11,335 bases of DNA from Candidatus Aenigmatarchaeota archaeon (GCA_025058985.1 JANXEB010000043.1:1-11335); one strand, 5' to 3'. Shown: positions 1 to 7,006, counted from the stretch's first letter. The notes: generated from the sequence alone by a model not told the origin. A program made the numbers and translations.

Positions 1-7
1 ATATAGA

Positions 8-1015
8 ATGATTTGCCTAGGAATAGAAGGTACTGCTCATACTTTTGGTGTAGGTATTGTTGATGATGAAAAAATCCTAGCGAATGAAAAAGCCATTTAT
101 AAACCAGAAATAGGGAAAGGAATAGTTCCGAATGAAGCTGCTATACATCATGAAAAAATAAAAGAAGAAATTCTAAAAAATGCTCTAGAAAAAGCTAATG
201 TAAAACTAAAAGATGTGGATATAATTTCTTATTCAGCGGGTCCTGGTCTACCACCAACACTTTCTGTAACTTCTAGATTCGTTCATAAGCTTTCTGAAGA
301 ATACAAAAAACCTTTAATACCAGTTAACCACGCTGTAGCGCATTTAGAAATAGGAAGATTAACAACAAAAATCAAAGATCCTATTTTTGTTTATCTATCT
401 GGTGGAAATAGTCAAATAATTTCTTTTATTGAAGGTAGATATAGAATACTTGGAGAAACTTTGGATATACCAATAGGAAATTGTTTGGATGTTGTTGCAA
501 GAGAAATGAAACTACCTATGCCTGGTGGAAGAGAAATAGAAAAACTAGCTAAGAACGGAAAATACATAAAACTACCCTACTTAGTCAAGGGGATGGATTT
601 TTCTTTTTCTGGAGTCGCTACCTATGCTATAAAATTGATTAAAGAAGGATATAAATTTGAAGATATAGCTTTCTCTTTACAAGAAACTTGTTTTTCTATG
701 ATAATCGAAGTTAGTGAAAGAGCTTTAGCACATACCAATAAAAATGAAGTTTTATTAGTAGGAGGAGTAGCTTCTAATAAAAGGTTACAAGAAATGTTTG
801 ACATAATGTGTAGAGAGAGAAATGCTGTATTTAAAGTGGTAGACGAAGAATTTGCTGCAGATAACGGAGCTATGATAGCATATTGTGGTTTATTACACTA
901 TAAAAATAGTTGTATTCCAAAACTGAAAAGCGATATTAATCACAAATGGAGAATCGATGAAGTTGACATTTGTTGGTTTACAAAAACTTTAAATAAGGAA
1001 GATACTCTTTTCTAA
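8..1015 (+). CDS. kae1: Kae1, catalytic subunit of the KEOPS complex (tRNA N6-threonylcarbamoyladenosine synthesis)
   Basis: This 335-residue protein transfers the threonylcarbamoyl group to A37 of ANN-decoding tRNAs as the catalytic subunit of KEOPS (family knowledge). The start gives the typical family N-terminus MICLGIEGTAHTFG. Visible signatures of the ASKHA fold are the metal-binding NHAVAHLE (His108, His112), SGGNSQII at 131-138, GETLDIPIGNCLD at 149-161, GMDFSFSG at 195-202, the nucleotide-site VGGVASNKRL at 251-260, and ADNGAMIA with metal ligand Asp285. The protein ends shortly after the conserved WRIDEVD segment, so it is Kae1 alone; the Bud32 kinase fused to it in many euryarchaea is absent. 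No other KEOPS gene is in the window. Its last 38 bp overlap the convergent RFC-L gene. Any promoter lies mostly left of the window. Assignment is very secure. Confidence 0.97.
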   Translation: MICLGIEGTAHTFGVGIVDDEKILANEKAIYKPEIGKGIVPNEAAIHHEKIKEEILKNALEKANVKLKDVDIISYSAGPGLPPTLSVTSRFVHKLSEEYKKPLIPVNHAVAHLEIGRLTTKIKDPIFVYLSGGNSQIISFIEGRYRILGETLDIPIGNCLDVVAREMKLPMPGGREIEKLAKNGKYIKLPYLVKGMDFSFSGVATYAIKLIKEGYKFEDIAFSLQETCFSMIIEVSERALAHTNKNEVLLVGGVASNKRLQEMFDIMCRERNAVFKVVDEEFAADNGAMIAYCGLLHYKNSCIPKLKSDINHKWRIDEVDICWFTKTLNKEDTLF

Positions 1016-2096
1016 TTTTTTGTGTAGAACAATTTAATTTTTCTGATAGCTCTTTTAATTTAACAAGCTCTTTCTCTCTTTCTTTTTTTGTTAGTGATAA
1101 CTTCCTTAAAACTGATGGAAATGAAAACTTTGTAAATTTTTTATAGACTTCTTTTTTTGCCAAAGATACTCCAATAGTCATTAAATCGTTCATATATCTC
1201 ATTAACTTCCAATAATTTCTAAAAACAATCCTAGCTCTAAATAAATCGGCTTTTGCTAAATATTCGTAAGCTTTATTTATTTCTTCTGGTTTCTCATACT
1301 CATTAGGAATGTTTTCATAAATCCATAAAAATAAAGTATCTGTATCTAAATCAACATTAATAAAACTTGTTCTTGCTCCAGTTAAAGATGTTGTTTTAAA
1401 TAAAATATTCAGAGCATTAAATATTTCCATCTCTCTATCTCTTTCGCTCAAAATTTTTAAATCGTCCTCTATAATTTTATTTTTACCACATGCTATAATT
1501 TCTAAGTCATTTATAGACGCTCTCAAGTCTCCTTCATTTTTTTTAGCAATTTCTTCGATAATTTTTTCTTCAAAAGAAATATTTTCTTTATTACAAATTT
1601 CTTTCAATTTTTTCTTCACATCCCAAAACTTTAAAGGTTTAAATTCTATTTCCAAACAAAACTCTCTAAGTTGCTTTAATTTCGGATCATAAATATCGTT
1701 TGCAGTCAAAACAATTGGATATTGACTAGATTTAATTATATCTATTATAGCCTTAACACCACCAACATCTTCTTTACCAGCTAAGCCATCTATTTCATCT
1801 ATTAAAAAAATTTTGGATTTTTTGAATATGCTTTTTACATTCGCAGCACTTCCAAAAACTTTTTCTATAGCTTTTTCTGTTCTAAAATCACTTGCATTCA
1901 TTTGTACTAATTCTAAGTTGTTATCTTTAGCAAAAGCCTCTACAAAACAAGTTTTACCAGTACCTGGTTTACCATATAGCAAAGCTGCTTTACTTTTTGG
2001 CTTCCAATTATTATACCAATTTTTAAACTTTTCTATTGCTTCTTTTTGATCCACAAAATCATTCAAACTACTCGGTCTATATTTTAATATCCACAT
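978..2096 (-). CDS. rfcL: Replication factor C large subunit (clamp loader), short C-terminus
   Basis: A 372-residue AAA+ ATPase that, with four RFC-S subunits, opens and loads the PCNA sliding clamp. Visible: N-terminal KYRPSSLNDFV, Walker A GKPGTGKT at 42-49, Walker B IFLIDEID at 96-103, sensor 1 TAND at 131-134, and sensor 2 GDLRASIND at 189-197. The SRC arginine-finger motif is replaced by LREFC, as expected for the large subunit. The protein stops at the helix KIRKEYLPYLKFL; from memory, larger archaeal RFC-L proteins continue past this point with a charged tail carrying a PCNA-interacting (PIP) peptide. No canonical PIP box is visible: QKIRKEYL has Arg where a hydrophobic residue is required. 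The start ATG shares its A with the RFC-S stop (TAATG), implying coupled translation. The 3' end overlaps kae1 by 38 bp. No intein is present. Confidence 0.95.
   Translation of the reverse strand: MWILKYRPSSLNDFVDQKEAIEKFKNWYNNWKPKSKAALLYGKPGTGKTCFVEAFAKDNNLELVQMNASDFRTEKAIEKVFGSAANVKSIFKKSKIFLIDEIDGLAGKEDVGGVKAIIDIIKSSQYPIVLTANDIYDPKLKQLREFCLEIEFKPLKFWDVKKKLKEICNKENISFEEKIIEEIAKKNEGDLRASINDLEIIACGKNKIIEDDLKILSERDREMEIFNALNILFKTTSLTGARTSFINVDLDTDTLFLWIYENIPNEYEKPEEINKAYEYLAKADLFRARIVFRNYWKLMRYMNDLMTIGVSLAKKEVYKKFTKFSFPSVLRKLSLTKKEREKELVKLKELSEKLNCSTQKIRKEYLPYLKFL
1016..1021 (+). terminator. Oligo-T tract directly after the kae1 stop codon
   Basis: Six T residues follow immediately after the TAA of kae1, inside the antisense of the RFC-L coding region. 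Archaeal RNA polymerase terminates at oligo-T tracts, helped by aCPSF1/FttA, so this is a plausible terminator for the rightward transcript. It is called from sequence alone. Confidence 0.45.
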
Positions 2097-3055
2097 TACT
2101 TCTTTTTCGAATAAAGAGCGAATCTAGATAAAAGAGTTACTATCTGAATCAATTCGTTAGCGCCTTCAGAAATTCTAAAATCTATTTCGCCACATTTTTC
2201 TAAGAGATCTATTTTTGCTTCGTTTGATATATCGAGAGATGGAATTTGTCTATGAATTTCAACTATTAAATCACTGCCCGCTAATCCCTTTTTTATTAAT
2301 AAATCTTCTAACATTTTTTTAGCTTCTAAAAACTTTCCAGATAAAGCCAAATCTATCATCTCTCTAACTTCTTTTGGCTTAGCTAATGAAAGCGCCTCGT
2401 AAATAGTATCTTCATCTATATCTTTTTTGATTGCAGCAGCAGCTTGTAGTATGTTTGCAGCTTTTCTTAAATCTCCTTCAGCTATTCTAACAATAGCTTC
2501 TTTACCATCTTTAGTTATTTTTAACTTTTCTCCTTTTTCAATTCTTTCTACAAACTCCAAAACATGTTTGTCATCTAAAGCTTTAAATCTAAAAATAACT
2601 GTTCTACTTTGTAATGGCTCTATTATTTTGTTAGAATAGTTGCAGGTGAATAAAAACCTTGTTATAGAAGCAAAATCTTCCATCAGTCTTCTTAAAGCTT
2701 GCTGCGCTTCATTCGTAATAGCATCTGCTTCGTCCATTATTATCAATTTAAAAGGAACCTCCCCAATAGCTTTAGTTCTTGCAAATTCTTTAACTTTACC
2801 TCTTATAATTCCTATATTTCTTTCATCACTTGCATTGAGCTGTAAAACATTTTGTTTCCATTCATCTCCATAAAGTTCCTTAGCTAAAACGATAGCTAAA
2901 GTTGTTTTACCACAACCCGGAGGACCAGAAAATATCATATGTGGAATATTTTTAGATCTAACAAAAGCTTCGATCCTCTCTACTATATTTTCTTGATTTA
3001 TAATTTCATCAAAATTTTTTGGTCTATATTTTTCTGTCCAGATTTCAAAATCCAT
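2096..3055 (-). CDS. rfcS: Replication factor C small subunit (clamp loader ATPase)
   Basis: This 319-residue AAA+ subunit forms the ATP-hydrolysing part of the clamp loader. It shows the RFC box WTEKYRPKNFDEII at 6-19, Walker A GPPGCGKT at 44-51, LNASDERNIGIIR at 73-85, Walker B IIMDEADA at 105-112, sensor 1 TCNY at 137-140, and sensor 2 GDLRKAANILQ at 194-204. The arginine-finger motif usually written SRC is SRT here (150-152); the arginine is kept. An all-helical collar domain fills the C-terminal third. Length is normal and there is no intein, although archaeal rfcS genes often carry one. It lies between eL21 (46-bp gap) and RFC-L (1-bp overlap) in a leftward transcript. A TATA-like TTTAAAAAT (minus strand, 3079-3087) lies 24-32 nt before the start, so it probably also has its own, nearly leaderless, mRNA. 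Confidence 0.97.
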   Translation of the reverse strand: MDFEIWTEKYRPKNFDEIINQENIVERIEAFVRSKNIPHMIFSGPPGCGKTTLAIVLAKELYGDEWKQNVLQLNASDERNIGIIRGKVKEFARTKAIGEVPFKLIIMDEADAITNEAQQALRRLMEDFASITRFLFTCNYSNKIIEPLQSRTVIFRFKALDDKHVLEFVERIEKGEKLKITKDGKEAIVRIAEGDLRKAANILQAAAAIKKDIDEDTIYEALSLAKPKEVREMIDLALSGKFLEAKKMLEDLLIKKGLAGSDLIVEIHRQIPSLDISNEAKIDLLEKCGEIDFRISEGANELIQIVTLLSRFALYSKKK

Positions 3056-3072
3056 AATAATTTAAATTATTA
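3055..3072. repeat. 18-bp perfect palindrome abutting the rfcS start codon
   Basis: TAATAATTTAAATTATTA is its own reverse complement and ends exactly on the A of the rfcS ATG. It could be a dimeric regulator site or a transcript-start hairpin, or simply a product of AT-rich composition. It sits between the TATA-like box at 3079-3087 and the start codon. Confidence 0.55.
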
Positions 3073-3078
3073 ATTACC

Positions 3079-3087
3079 ATTTTTAAA
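3079..3087 (-). promoter_or_regulatory. TATA-like box for rfcS
   Basis: Read on the minus strand this is TTTAAAAAT, 24-32 nt upstream of the rfcS ATG. That is the spacing expected between an archaeal TATA box and the start of a leaderless transcript. It partly overlaps the oligo-T tract that follows eL21. Confidence 0.4.
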
Positions 3088-3095
3088 AAACAAAA
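3085..3095 (-). terminator. Oligo-T tract after eL21
   Basis: On the minus strand TTTTGTTTTTT begins 7 nt after the eL21 stop codon. It is a candidate intrinsic or aCPSF1-assisted terminator giving a short eL21 mRNA, with some read-through into rfcS. Sequence-only call. Confidence 0.4.
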
Positions 3096-3101
3096 CTATA
3101 G

Positions 3102-3371
3102 TTAAGTAACTTTTCTCAAATGTTCAGGATAAGAAAATATTGTTTTGTTGCCAATTCTAACTATATAAGCTTTTCCTCTTTTTCCAACTATTTCACCGAT
3201 TTTGCCCCTATAAAGTTTATGTGGTATAGCGTTTTGTGATTGAGAATACGGAACTATAGAAACTTTTTCACCTATTTTAAAATCTTGTAAATAGATGGTT
3301 ATTCCTTTTTTCTCTTTTATTTTAAATGCTTTTCTAGTTCTACTCCTAAAACCCTTGGATTTCTTTACCAT
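3102..3371 (-). CDS. rpl21e: 50S ribosomal protein eL21
   Basis: An 89-residue basic protein of the archaeal/eukaryotic large ribosomal subunit. Family hallmarks are the N-terminus VKKSKGFRSRTRKAF (2-16), the SH3-like core LQDFKIGEKVSIV, the PHKLYRGKIGEIVGKRGKAY segment (50-69), and the ending YPEHLRKV. It is a little shorter than the usual 95-97 residues, mainly in the loops, with no sign of truncation. It is first in the leftward eL21-rfcS-rfcL order and diverges from the PAC2-like gene over 31 bp. The ATG at 3369-3371 gives the canonical N-terminus. No Shine-Dalgarno sequence is seen, so the mRNA is probably leaderless. Confidence 0.96.
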   Translation of the reverse strand: MVKKSKGFRSRTRKAFKIKEKKGITIYLQDFKIGEKVSIVPYSQSQNAIPHKLYRGKIGEIVGKRGKAYIVRIGNKTIFSYPEHLRKVT

Positions 3372-3402
3372 AATAAATTTTAAATGTTTAAAAATATTAC
3401 TT
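3372..3402. promoter_or_regulatory. 31-bp divergent promoter between eL21 and the PAC2-like gene
   Basis: The whole intergenic region is 31 bp and nearly all A/T. Rightward, a TATA-like TTTTAAAT at 3378-3385 lies 18-25 nt before the PAC2-like ATG at 3403. Leftward, TTTTTAAAC (minus strand, 3386-3394) lies 15-23 nt before the eL21 ATG. The two boxes abut back to back, leaving room only for leaderless or near-leaderless mRNAs. Confidence 0.5.
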
Positions 3403-4182
3403 ATGGAATCCGTTAAAATAATTGAGTATTCTAAACCAAAATTAAAAAATCCTATAATGATACAAGGATTAGTTGGAATAGGTAACGTTGGTAGAATTGC
3501 CGTAAGTTTTTTAATAGACGAATTAAAAGCTAAAAAGTTTGCTGAATTAATTTCAAAACATTTTATGCATTTTGTTTTAGTGGATGATAACTCAATTATA
3601 AAACCTTTAAGTAACGAATTTTATTATACCAGAGTTAACAACACTGACTTTATTTTATTAGTCGGAGATGCACAAAGCAGTACTACAGAAGGACACTATG
3701 AAATAGCTGAAGAAATCGTAAAATTTGCAAAAAAATATGATGTTTCAGAGATAATAACAATAGGTGGATTAAATATTGGAGAAGCTGTTGAAGAACCAAA
3801 AGTAATAGGAGCTTCAAATAATTTAGATATGATTAAAAAATATTCTAAATTTGGTGTAGAATTTTCGCCAACCGAAATTGGTTCCATTGTTGGAGCAAGT
3901 GGTTTAGTTGTTACAGTTGCAAAGTATTATAATATAAAAGCTGTCTGTTTGTTAGGTCAAACAGTTGGTTACCCTATAATACCAGATCCAAGAAGCTCTA
4001 AAAGTGTCTTAGAAGTATTGGTAAGAGCATTTAAACTAGACTTAGACTTTAGTAAGTTAAATAAAAAAATAGAAGAAATGGAAAGATTTATGAAAAGAAT
4101 GGAAGAAGTTCAAAGAAAAGCTATTAGTCAAATGTTCAGACCAGCTTCTGAGGAAAAAGAAAAATTAAGATATATAGGATGA
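3403..4182 (+). CDS. PAC2-family protein (proteasome assembly chaperone-like, COG2047/DUF75)
   Basis: A 259-residue member of the PAC2 family, which includes the archaeal 20S proteasome chaperone/activator proteins PbaA and PbaB. I chose the ATG at 3403: the reading frame stays open leftward to 3295, but that extension runs through the promoter and into eL21 on the other strand, while MESVKIIEYSKPKLKNPI fits the family N-terminus. Visible are GLVGIGNVGRIA at 22-33, LLVGDAQ at 85-91, TIGGLN at 119-124 and GLLV-type SGLVV at 166-170, followed by LLGQTVGYPIIPDPRSS and a charged C-terminal helix (219-257). The tail ends LRYIG; its Tyr is third from last, whereas proteasome-gate HbYX motifs have Tyr second from last. 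The genomic neighbourhood (proteasome genes 3 kb away) agrees with the role, but biochemical function is inferred. It overlaps rrp42 tail-to-tail by 18 bp. Confidence 0.85.
   Translation: MESVKIIEYSKPKLKNPIMIQGLVGIGNVGRIAVSFLIDELKAKKFAELISKHFMHFVLVDDNSIIKPLSNEFYYTRVNNTDFILLVGDAQSSTTEGHYEIAEEIVKFAKKYDVSEIITIGGLNIGEAVEEPKVIGASNNLDMIKKYSKFGVEFSPTEIGSIVGASGLVVTVAKYYNIKAVCLLGQTVGYPIIPDPRSSKSVLEVLVRAFKLDLDFSKLNKKIEEMERFMKRMEEVQRKAISQMFRPASEEKEKLRYIG
4150..4164 (-). terminator. T-rich tract downstream of rrp42, inside the PAC2-like gene
   Basis: Immediately after the rrp42 stop the minus strand reads TTTTCTTTTTCCTCA. These bases are the antisense of Glu/Lys codons near the PAC2-like C-terminus (EEKEK). 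This is a plausible end for the long leftward exosome operon, hosted in the opposing coding sequence. Confidence 0.4.
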
Positions 4183-4941
4183 GCTCAATAAATTTCTAAT
4201 CTCTCTTGCTTTTGTTTTTGTTAAATTAAAAATTTTTTCTATTTCTTCAAAAGAAAAAGAACCACTTCCGATTTTTTGCACAGAGTTTATTTTATCATCA
4301 TCTCTTATACAAATAGATAAACAAGCTTCAGCAAGATTAGATTCTTTTAGCGATGGATCAATAAATAAAATATTTTCAGCTTTATAAGTACTAATGTTTA
4401 TTGGAAAATAATTTCTTAATGGTAGTTTATCGACTTTTTCCTCTCTTATGATTTTTCCTTCATATTTTGGCATTAAAGTAGTCTTTAAAGCTAATATAGA
4501 TGCTAAAAACGAAACATCTATCAAATTGCCATCATTATTTATAGTGTGAATGTCAATATAAACAATCCAAACTTTTTCACCTTCTTTTATACAAAGTTTT
4601 TCAAAATCTATTAAATTACTTCCTCTAATCCCTCTATCTACAATTCTAGCTAGTTCAATAGCGTTTTCATCCGGTGGACCTGGCTCAAAAAATGGTGCCG
4701 CTATTGGAGAAAATTCCGCATTAACTATTAATATTCCTTCATTTGGCGAATCCGAAAATGGTTCTCCGACATCCAACTTAACTCCAGCTATAACACTAGT
4801 ATTGCCGAAATTAACAACAGCAGAACCCTCTGCCTTTTTTATGATTCCTGTTTTAAAACTTATTTTTCTAAACTCGTTCAAACCTCTTCCATCTTCTCTT
4901 TTTCCGTTTCTAAGCAACTTAAGTAAATATTCACTCGACAT
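4165..4941 (-). CDS. rrp42: Exosome complex component Rrp42 (non-catalytic RNase PH-like subunit)
   Basis: A 258-residue RNase PH-fold protein that alternates with Rrp41 in the hexameric ring of the archaeal exosome, a phosphorolytic 3'-5' RNA-degrading and tailing machine. It shows the N-terminal KREDGRGLNEFR (14-25), AEGSAVVNFGNTSVIAGVK (37-55), and the Rrp42-typical EFSPIAAPFFEPGPPDENAIELARIVDRGIR region (76-106), plus NDGNLIDVSFLAS (136-148). It lacks the catalytic Asp pair seen in Rrp41, as expected for Rrp42. It is last in the psmA-SBDS-rrp4-rrp41-rrp42 operon and its start overlaps the rrp41 end by 11 bp. Its last 18 bp overlap the convergent PAC2-like gene. Length is slightly under the family's usual ~270. 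Confidence 0.96.
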   Translation of the reverse strand: MSSEYLLKLLRNGKREDGRGLNEFRKISFKTGIIKKAEGSAVVNFGNTSVIAGVKLDVGEPFSDSPNEGILIVNAEFSPIAAPFFEPGPPDENAIELARIVDRGIRGSNLIDFEKLCIKEGEKVWIVYIDIHTINNDGNLIDVSFLASILALKTTLMPKYEGKIIREEKVDKLPLRNYFPINISTYKAENILFIDPSLKESNLAEACLSICIRDDDKINSVQKIGSGSFSFEEIEKIFNLTKTKAREIRNLLSSSYIS

Positions 4942-5653
4942 ATTTTTGATAATAGTCTTTCAATGTACTTTTTTGCATTTCATAAATTTTTTCACAAGCC
5001 TTTTTTAGTTCCTTAATCAGTATTTCAATTTCTTCGTAAGAAAACTCACCATCAGTTTGTAAGAGAGTTACTCTATTTTTTGAATACATCATAGCAAAAG
5101 ATAAATCTGCTTCTCCAAAATTATCTTCTTTACCATTTAAGTCTAATACCAAACAGCCATTTATTTTTCCAGCTGTACACGCAACTACTAAATCTCTCAT
5201 TGGTATACCAGCCATAGCAAGAGCTAAGCTAGCTGCATTTATGGAAGCTACTCTTGTAGAACCATCTGCTTGAACTATATCGATAAAAACGTCTATCCTA
5301 GTTTTTGGAAAATCTTCTAAAAATATAGCTGGTTCTAAAGCGCTTTTGATAACTTTTGAAAGCTCAATGCTTCTTCTATCATGACCTGGTGTTTTTCTTT
5401 CATCAGTACTGAAAGGTGTCATGTTATATCTACATCTCAAAACAGCTTTTTCTTCCTGTAAAAATTTTGGTAACAACAATCTAGGACCATATACAGCAGC
5501 TATAGCAGTCGTGTTTCCAAACCTTACCATTGCAGAACCATCAGCATTGTTCACAACGTTAACTTTCATTTCTATTTCTCTTACCTCGAAAAAGTCTCTT
5601 CCATCCAATCTTTTTCCTCCAACAATTAAATCAATTTTATTACTCTTACTCAT
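4931..5653 (-). CDS. rrp41: Exosome complex component Rrp41 (catalytic 3'-5' phosphorolytic RNase)
   Basis: The catalytic RNase PH-like subunit of the archaeal exosome, 240 residues. It shows KRLDGRDFFEVREI (14-27), ADGSAMVRFGNTTAIAAVYGP (37-57), and phosphate/RNA-binding GHDRRSIELSK with Arg93-Arg94, equivalent to the RNA-contacting pair of the Sulfolobus enzyme. VQADGSTRVASINAASLAL lies at 127-145. LVLDLNGKEDNFGEADLS carries the two acidic active-site residues Asp171 and Asp177 with the correct spacing of six. All expected catalytic features are intact, so the exosome should be active. The start overlaps the rrp4 end by 8 bp and the end overlaps rrp42 by 11 bp, suggesting translational coupling of ring subunits. 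No Shine-Dalgarno sequence precedes the ATG. Confidence 0.97.
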   Translation of the reverse strand: MSKSNKIDLIVGGKRLDGRDFFEVREIEMKVNVVNNADGSAMVRFGNTTAIAAVYGPRLLLPKFLQEEKAVLRCRYNMTPFSTDERKTPGHDRRSIELSKVIKSALEPAIFLEDFPKTRIDVFIDIVQADGSTRVASINAASLALAMAGIPMRDLVVACTAGKINGCLVLDLNGKEDNFGEADLSFAMMYSKNRVTLLQTDGEFSYEEIEILIKELKKACEKIYEMQKSTLKDYYQKYVE

Positions 5654-6308
5654 TTTTCAACAATTCTTTTATTTTGTCTGTTAAACCATAGAGATGTGAC
5701 TCTCTTTCTATAGTTAAAATAGCTTCGATAGCTTTCTCAACCTTTCCACCACTTATAAAAATGTACCCATTTTGACCAACTATTATTTCACTTTTTGTTC
5801 CTTTTTTCAGAGTTTCTATCATACTTCCTCCCCTTCCTATTACTCTAGCCACTTTTGTTGGTGTTATAGAGACTATTACTCCATCTTTTAACTTTCTACT
5901 TTCTTCGTCCTTCATAGAAATATTTATTACTTTATCTTCGCTAACCTTAATAACCTTAGTATAAATTATATCGTTTACATTATAAAATTTACTTAAATCT
6001 GTTCTGAATACATCTACATAACTACTAGCTACTTCTGCTAAAGGAAGAAAAGCTAAATATGGAGAATTTATATCAACAATCCAACCGGAGGTCTCTACCT
6101 CTTTTATAATTCCAATAACTCTGTCTCCAACCTTTGGAATATAAACATATTTCAACGGAATTATGTTTATTTCTTCATCAGTAATTTTTAAAACTCCAAC
6201 AACTTTAGAAAAAACTTTTCCACCTTCTTTATAAACTGTATTAGAAATTTTTCTGCCGTCTTCTTCACATATATATTGTCCAGTTAAAACTATTTCTCTA
6301 ACTTTCAT
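5646..6308 (-). CDS. rrp4: Exosome complex component Rrp4 (RNA-binding cap, S1 and KH domains)
   Basis: A 220-residue RNA-binding cap subunit that sits on the Rrp41-Rrp42 ring and recruits RNA. It has an N-terminal domain (about 1-57), an S1 domain (about 60-133, with VGDRVIGIIKEVETSGWIVDI), and a KH domain (about 143-200) with the GXXG loop in VIGRGGSMIETLK (156-168). The KH domain separates it from the other cap protein, Csl4, which has a zinc ribbon instead. The first four bases of its coding sequence overlap the end of SBDS (ATGA-type) and its last 8 bp overlap rrp41. Csl4 and the DnaG-like exosome subunit are not in this window. Confidence 0.96.
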   Translation of the reverse strand: MKVREIVLTGQYICEEDGRKISNTVYKEGGKVFSKVVGVLKITDEEINIIPLKYVYIPKVGDRVIGIIKEVETSGWIVDINSPYLAFLPLAEVASSYVDVFRTDLSKFYNVNDIIYTKVIKVSEDKVINISMKDEESRKLKDGVIVSITPTKVARVIGRGGSMIETLKKGTKSEIIVGQNGYIFISGGKVEKAIEAILTIERESHLYGLTDKIKELLKNE

Positions 6309-7006
6309 AACTCAGTTTTACTAATTATTCTCGACTGAAAATTGCCTTTCGTTAAAGAAGATATCTTCGAAAACAGCTCAGTTTGAGAACCGGCTAACAC
6401 TTCTATGTTTAAAACTAATGTGCCGTCATTAAGCCATTCTTCCTTTTTTATTTCACAGATGTTTTTTATTTGGGAATAAATATTCGTAAAATTAGCCGGT
6501 AAGCGTATTTCAATTAGCACCTTTCCTGTTGATAATGGTAAAACACTTCTTATTTCTTTAATTACTTTATCTACTTGTAATTCAGCATCTAAAAAAGGAT
6601 CCACGTTTACTCCCACTTGCTCCATAGCATTCATTATCCTAGCTGGTGGGTGTGGTAAATTACTTCTTGGATCTACTGCTCTTTTAGAAATTATTTCGGC
6701 AATTTGTTTTTTTCTTTCTTCAATCATTTTTCTTTTTTGCTCAGTAGTTATTTGTATCTCTCCTCTTTTTAGTATTTCCTCAGCAACTTTAAAAACATCA
6801 CTAGTACCAAAAACTTGTTGTAATTCTTCTCTGTTAACAACCTCTGCTTTTCTAATATCCCTATAAATAGCTGGATAAGCAAGAGCTGTTCTTATATCTA
6901 TTTGCTTTCCTCTCCTGAAATTCAATGCTGTATCTGGATCAATTAGAATTTCAAACTTTTTATTTTTATTATAATATCTTACTACAATCGATTTTTCAAT
7001 GGACAT
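6305..7006 (-). CDS. sbds: Ribosome maturation factor SBDS (Sdo1 homologue)
   Basis: A 233-residue orthologue of the Shwachman-Bodian-Diamond protein, which in eukaryotes works with EFL1 to release eIF6 from 60S subunits; the archaeal protein binds the large subunit. It has the N-terminal FYSH domain with KKFEILIDPDTALNFRRGK (16-34) and FGTSDVFKVAEEILKRGE (66-83), a helical middle domain with the conserved LPHPPARIMNAMEQ (117-130), and a ferredoxin-like C-terminal domain (about 163-233). The ATG shares its A with the psmA stop codon (TAATG). A GGAGG on the mRNA (7020-7024) lies 13 nt before the start, which is distant for a ribosome binding site. It is second in the psmA-SBDS-exosome operon, a long-recognised archaeal arrangement. 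Confidence 0.96.
   Translation of the reverse strand: MSIEKSIVVRYYNKNKKFEILIDPDTALNFRRGKQIDIRTALAYPAIYRDIRKAEVVNREELQQVFGTSDVFKVAEEILKRGEIQITTEQKRKMIEERKKQIAEIISKRAVDPRSNLPHPPARIMNAMEQVGVNVDPFLDAELQVDKVIKEIRSVLPLSTGKVLIEIRLPANFTNIYSQIKNICEIKKEEWLNDGTLVLNIEVLAGSQTELFSKISSLTKGNFQSRIISKTEL

Noticed and set aside
622..804. Small minus-strand frame inside kae1
   Set aside because: It is an antisense shadow of a well conserved gene, with no family resemblance and no promoter.
978..1015. QKIRKEYL of RFC-L as a PIP box
   Set aside because: The hydrophobic position is Arg and the segment is part of the conserved helical end of the protein family.
3295..3402. N-terminal extension of the PAC2-like reading frame (MVIPFFSF...)
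   Set aside because: It runs through the intergenic promoter and antisense to eL21; the family N-terminus begins at the ATG at 3403.
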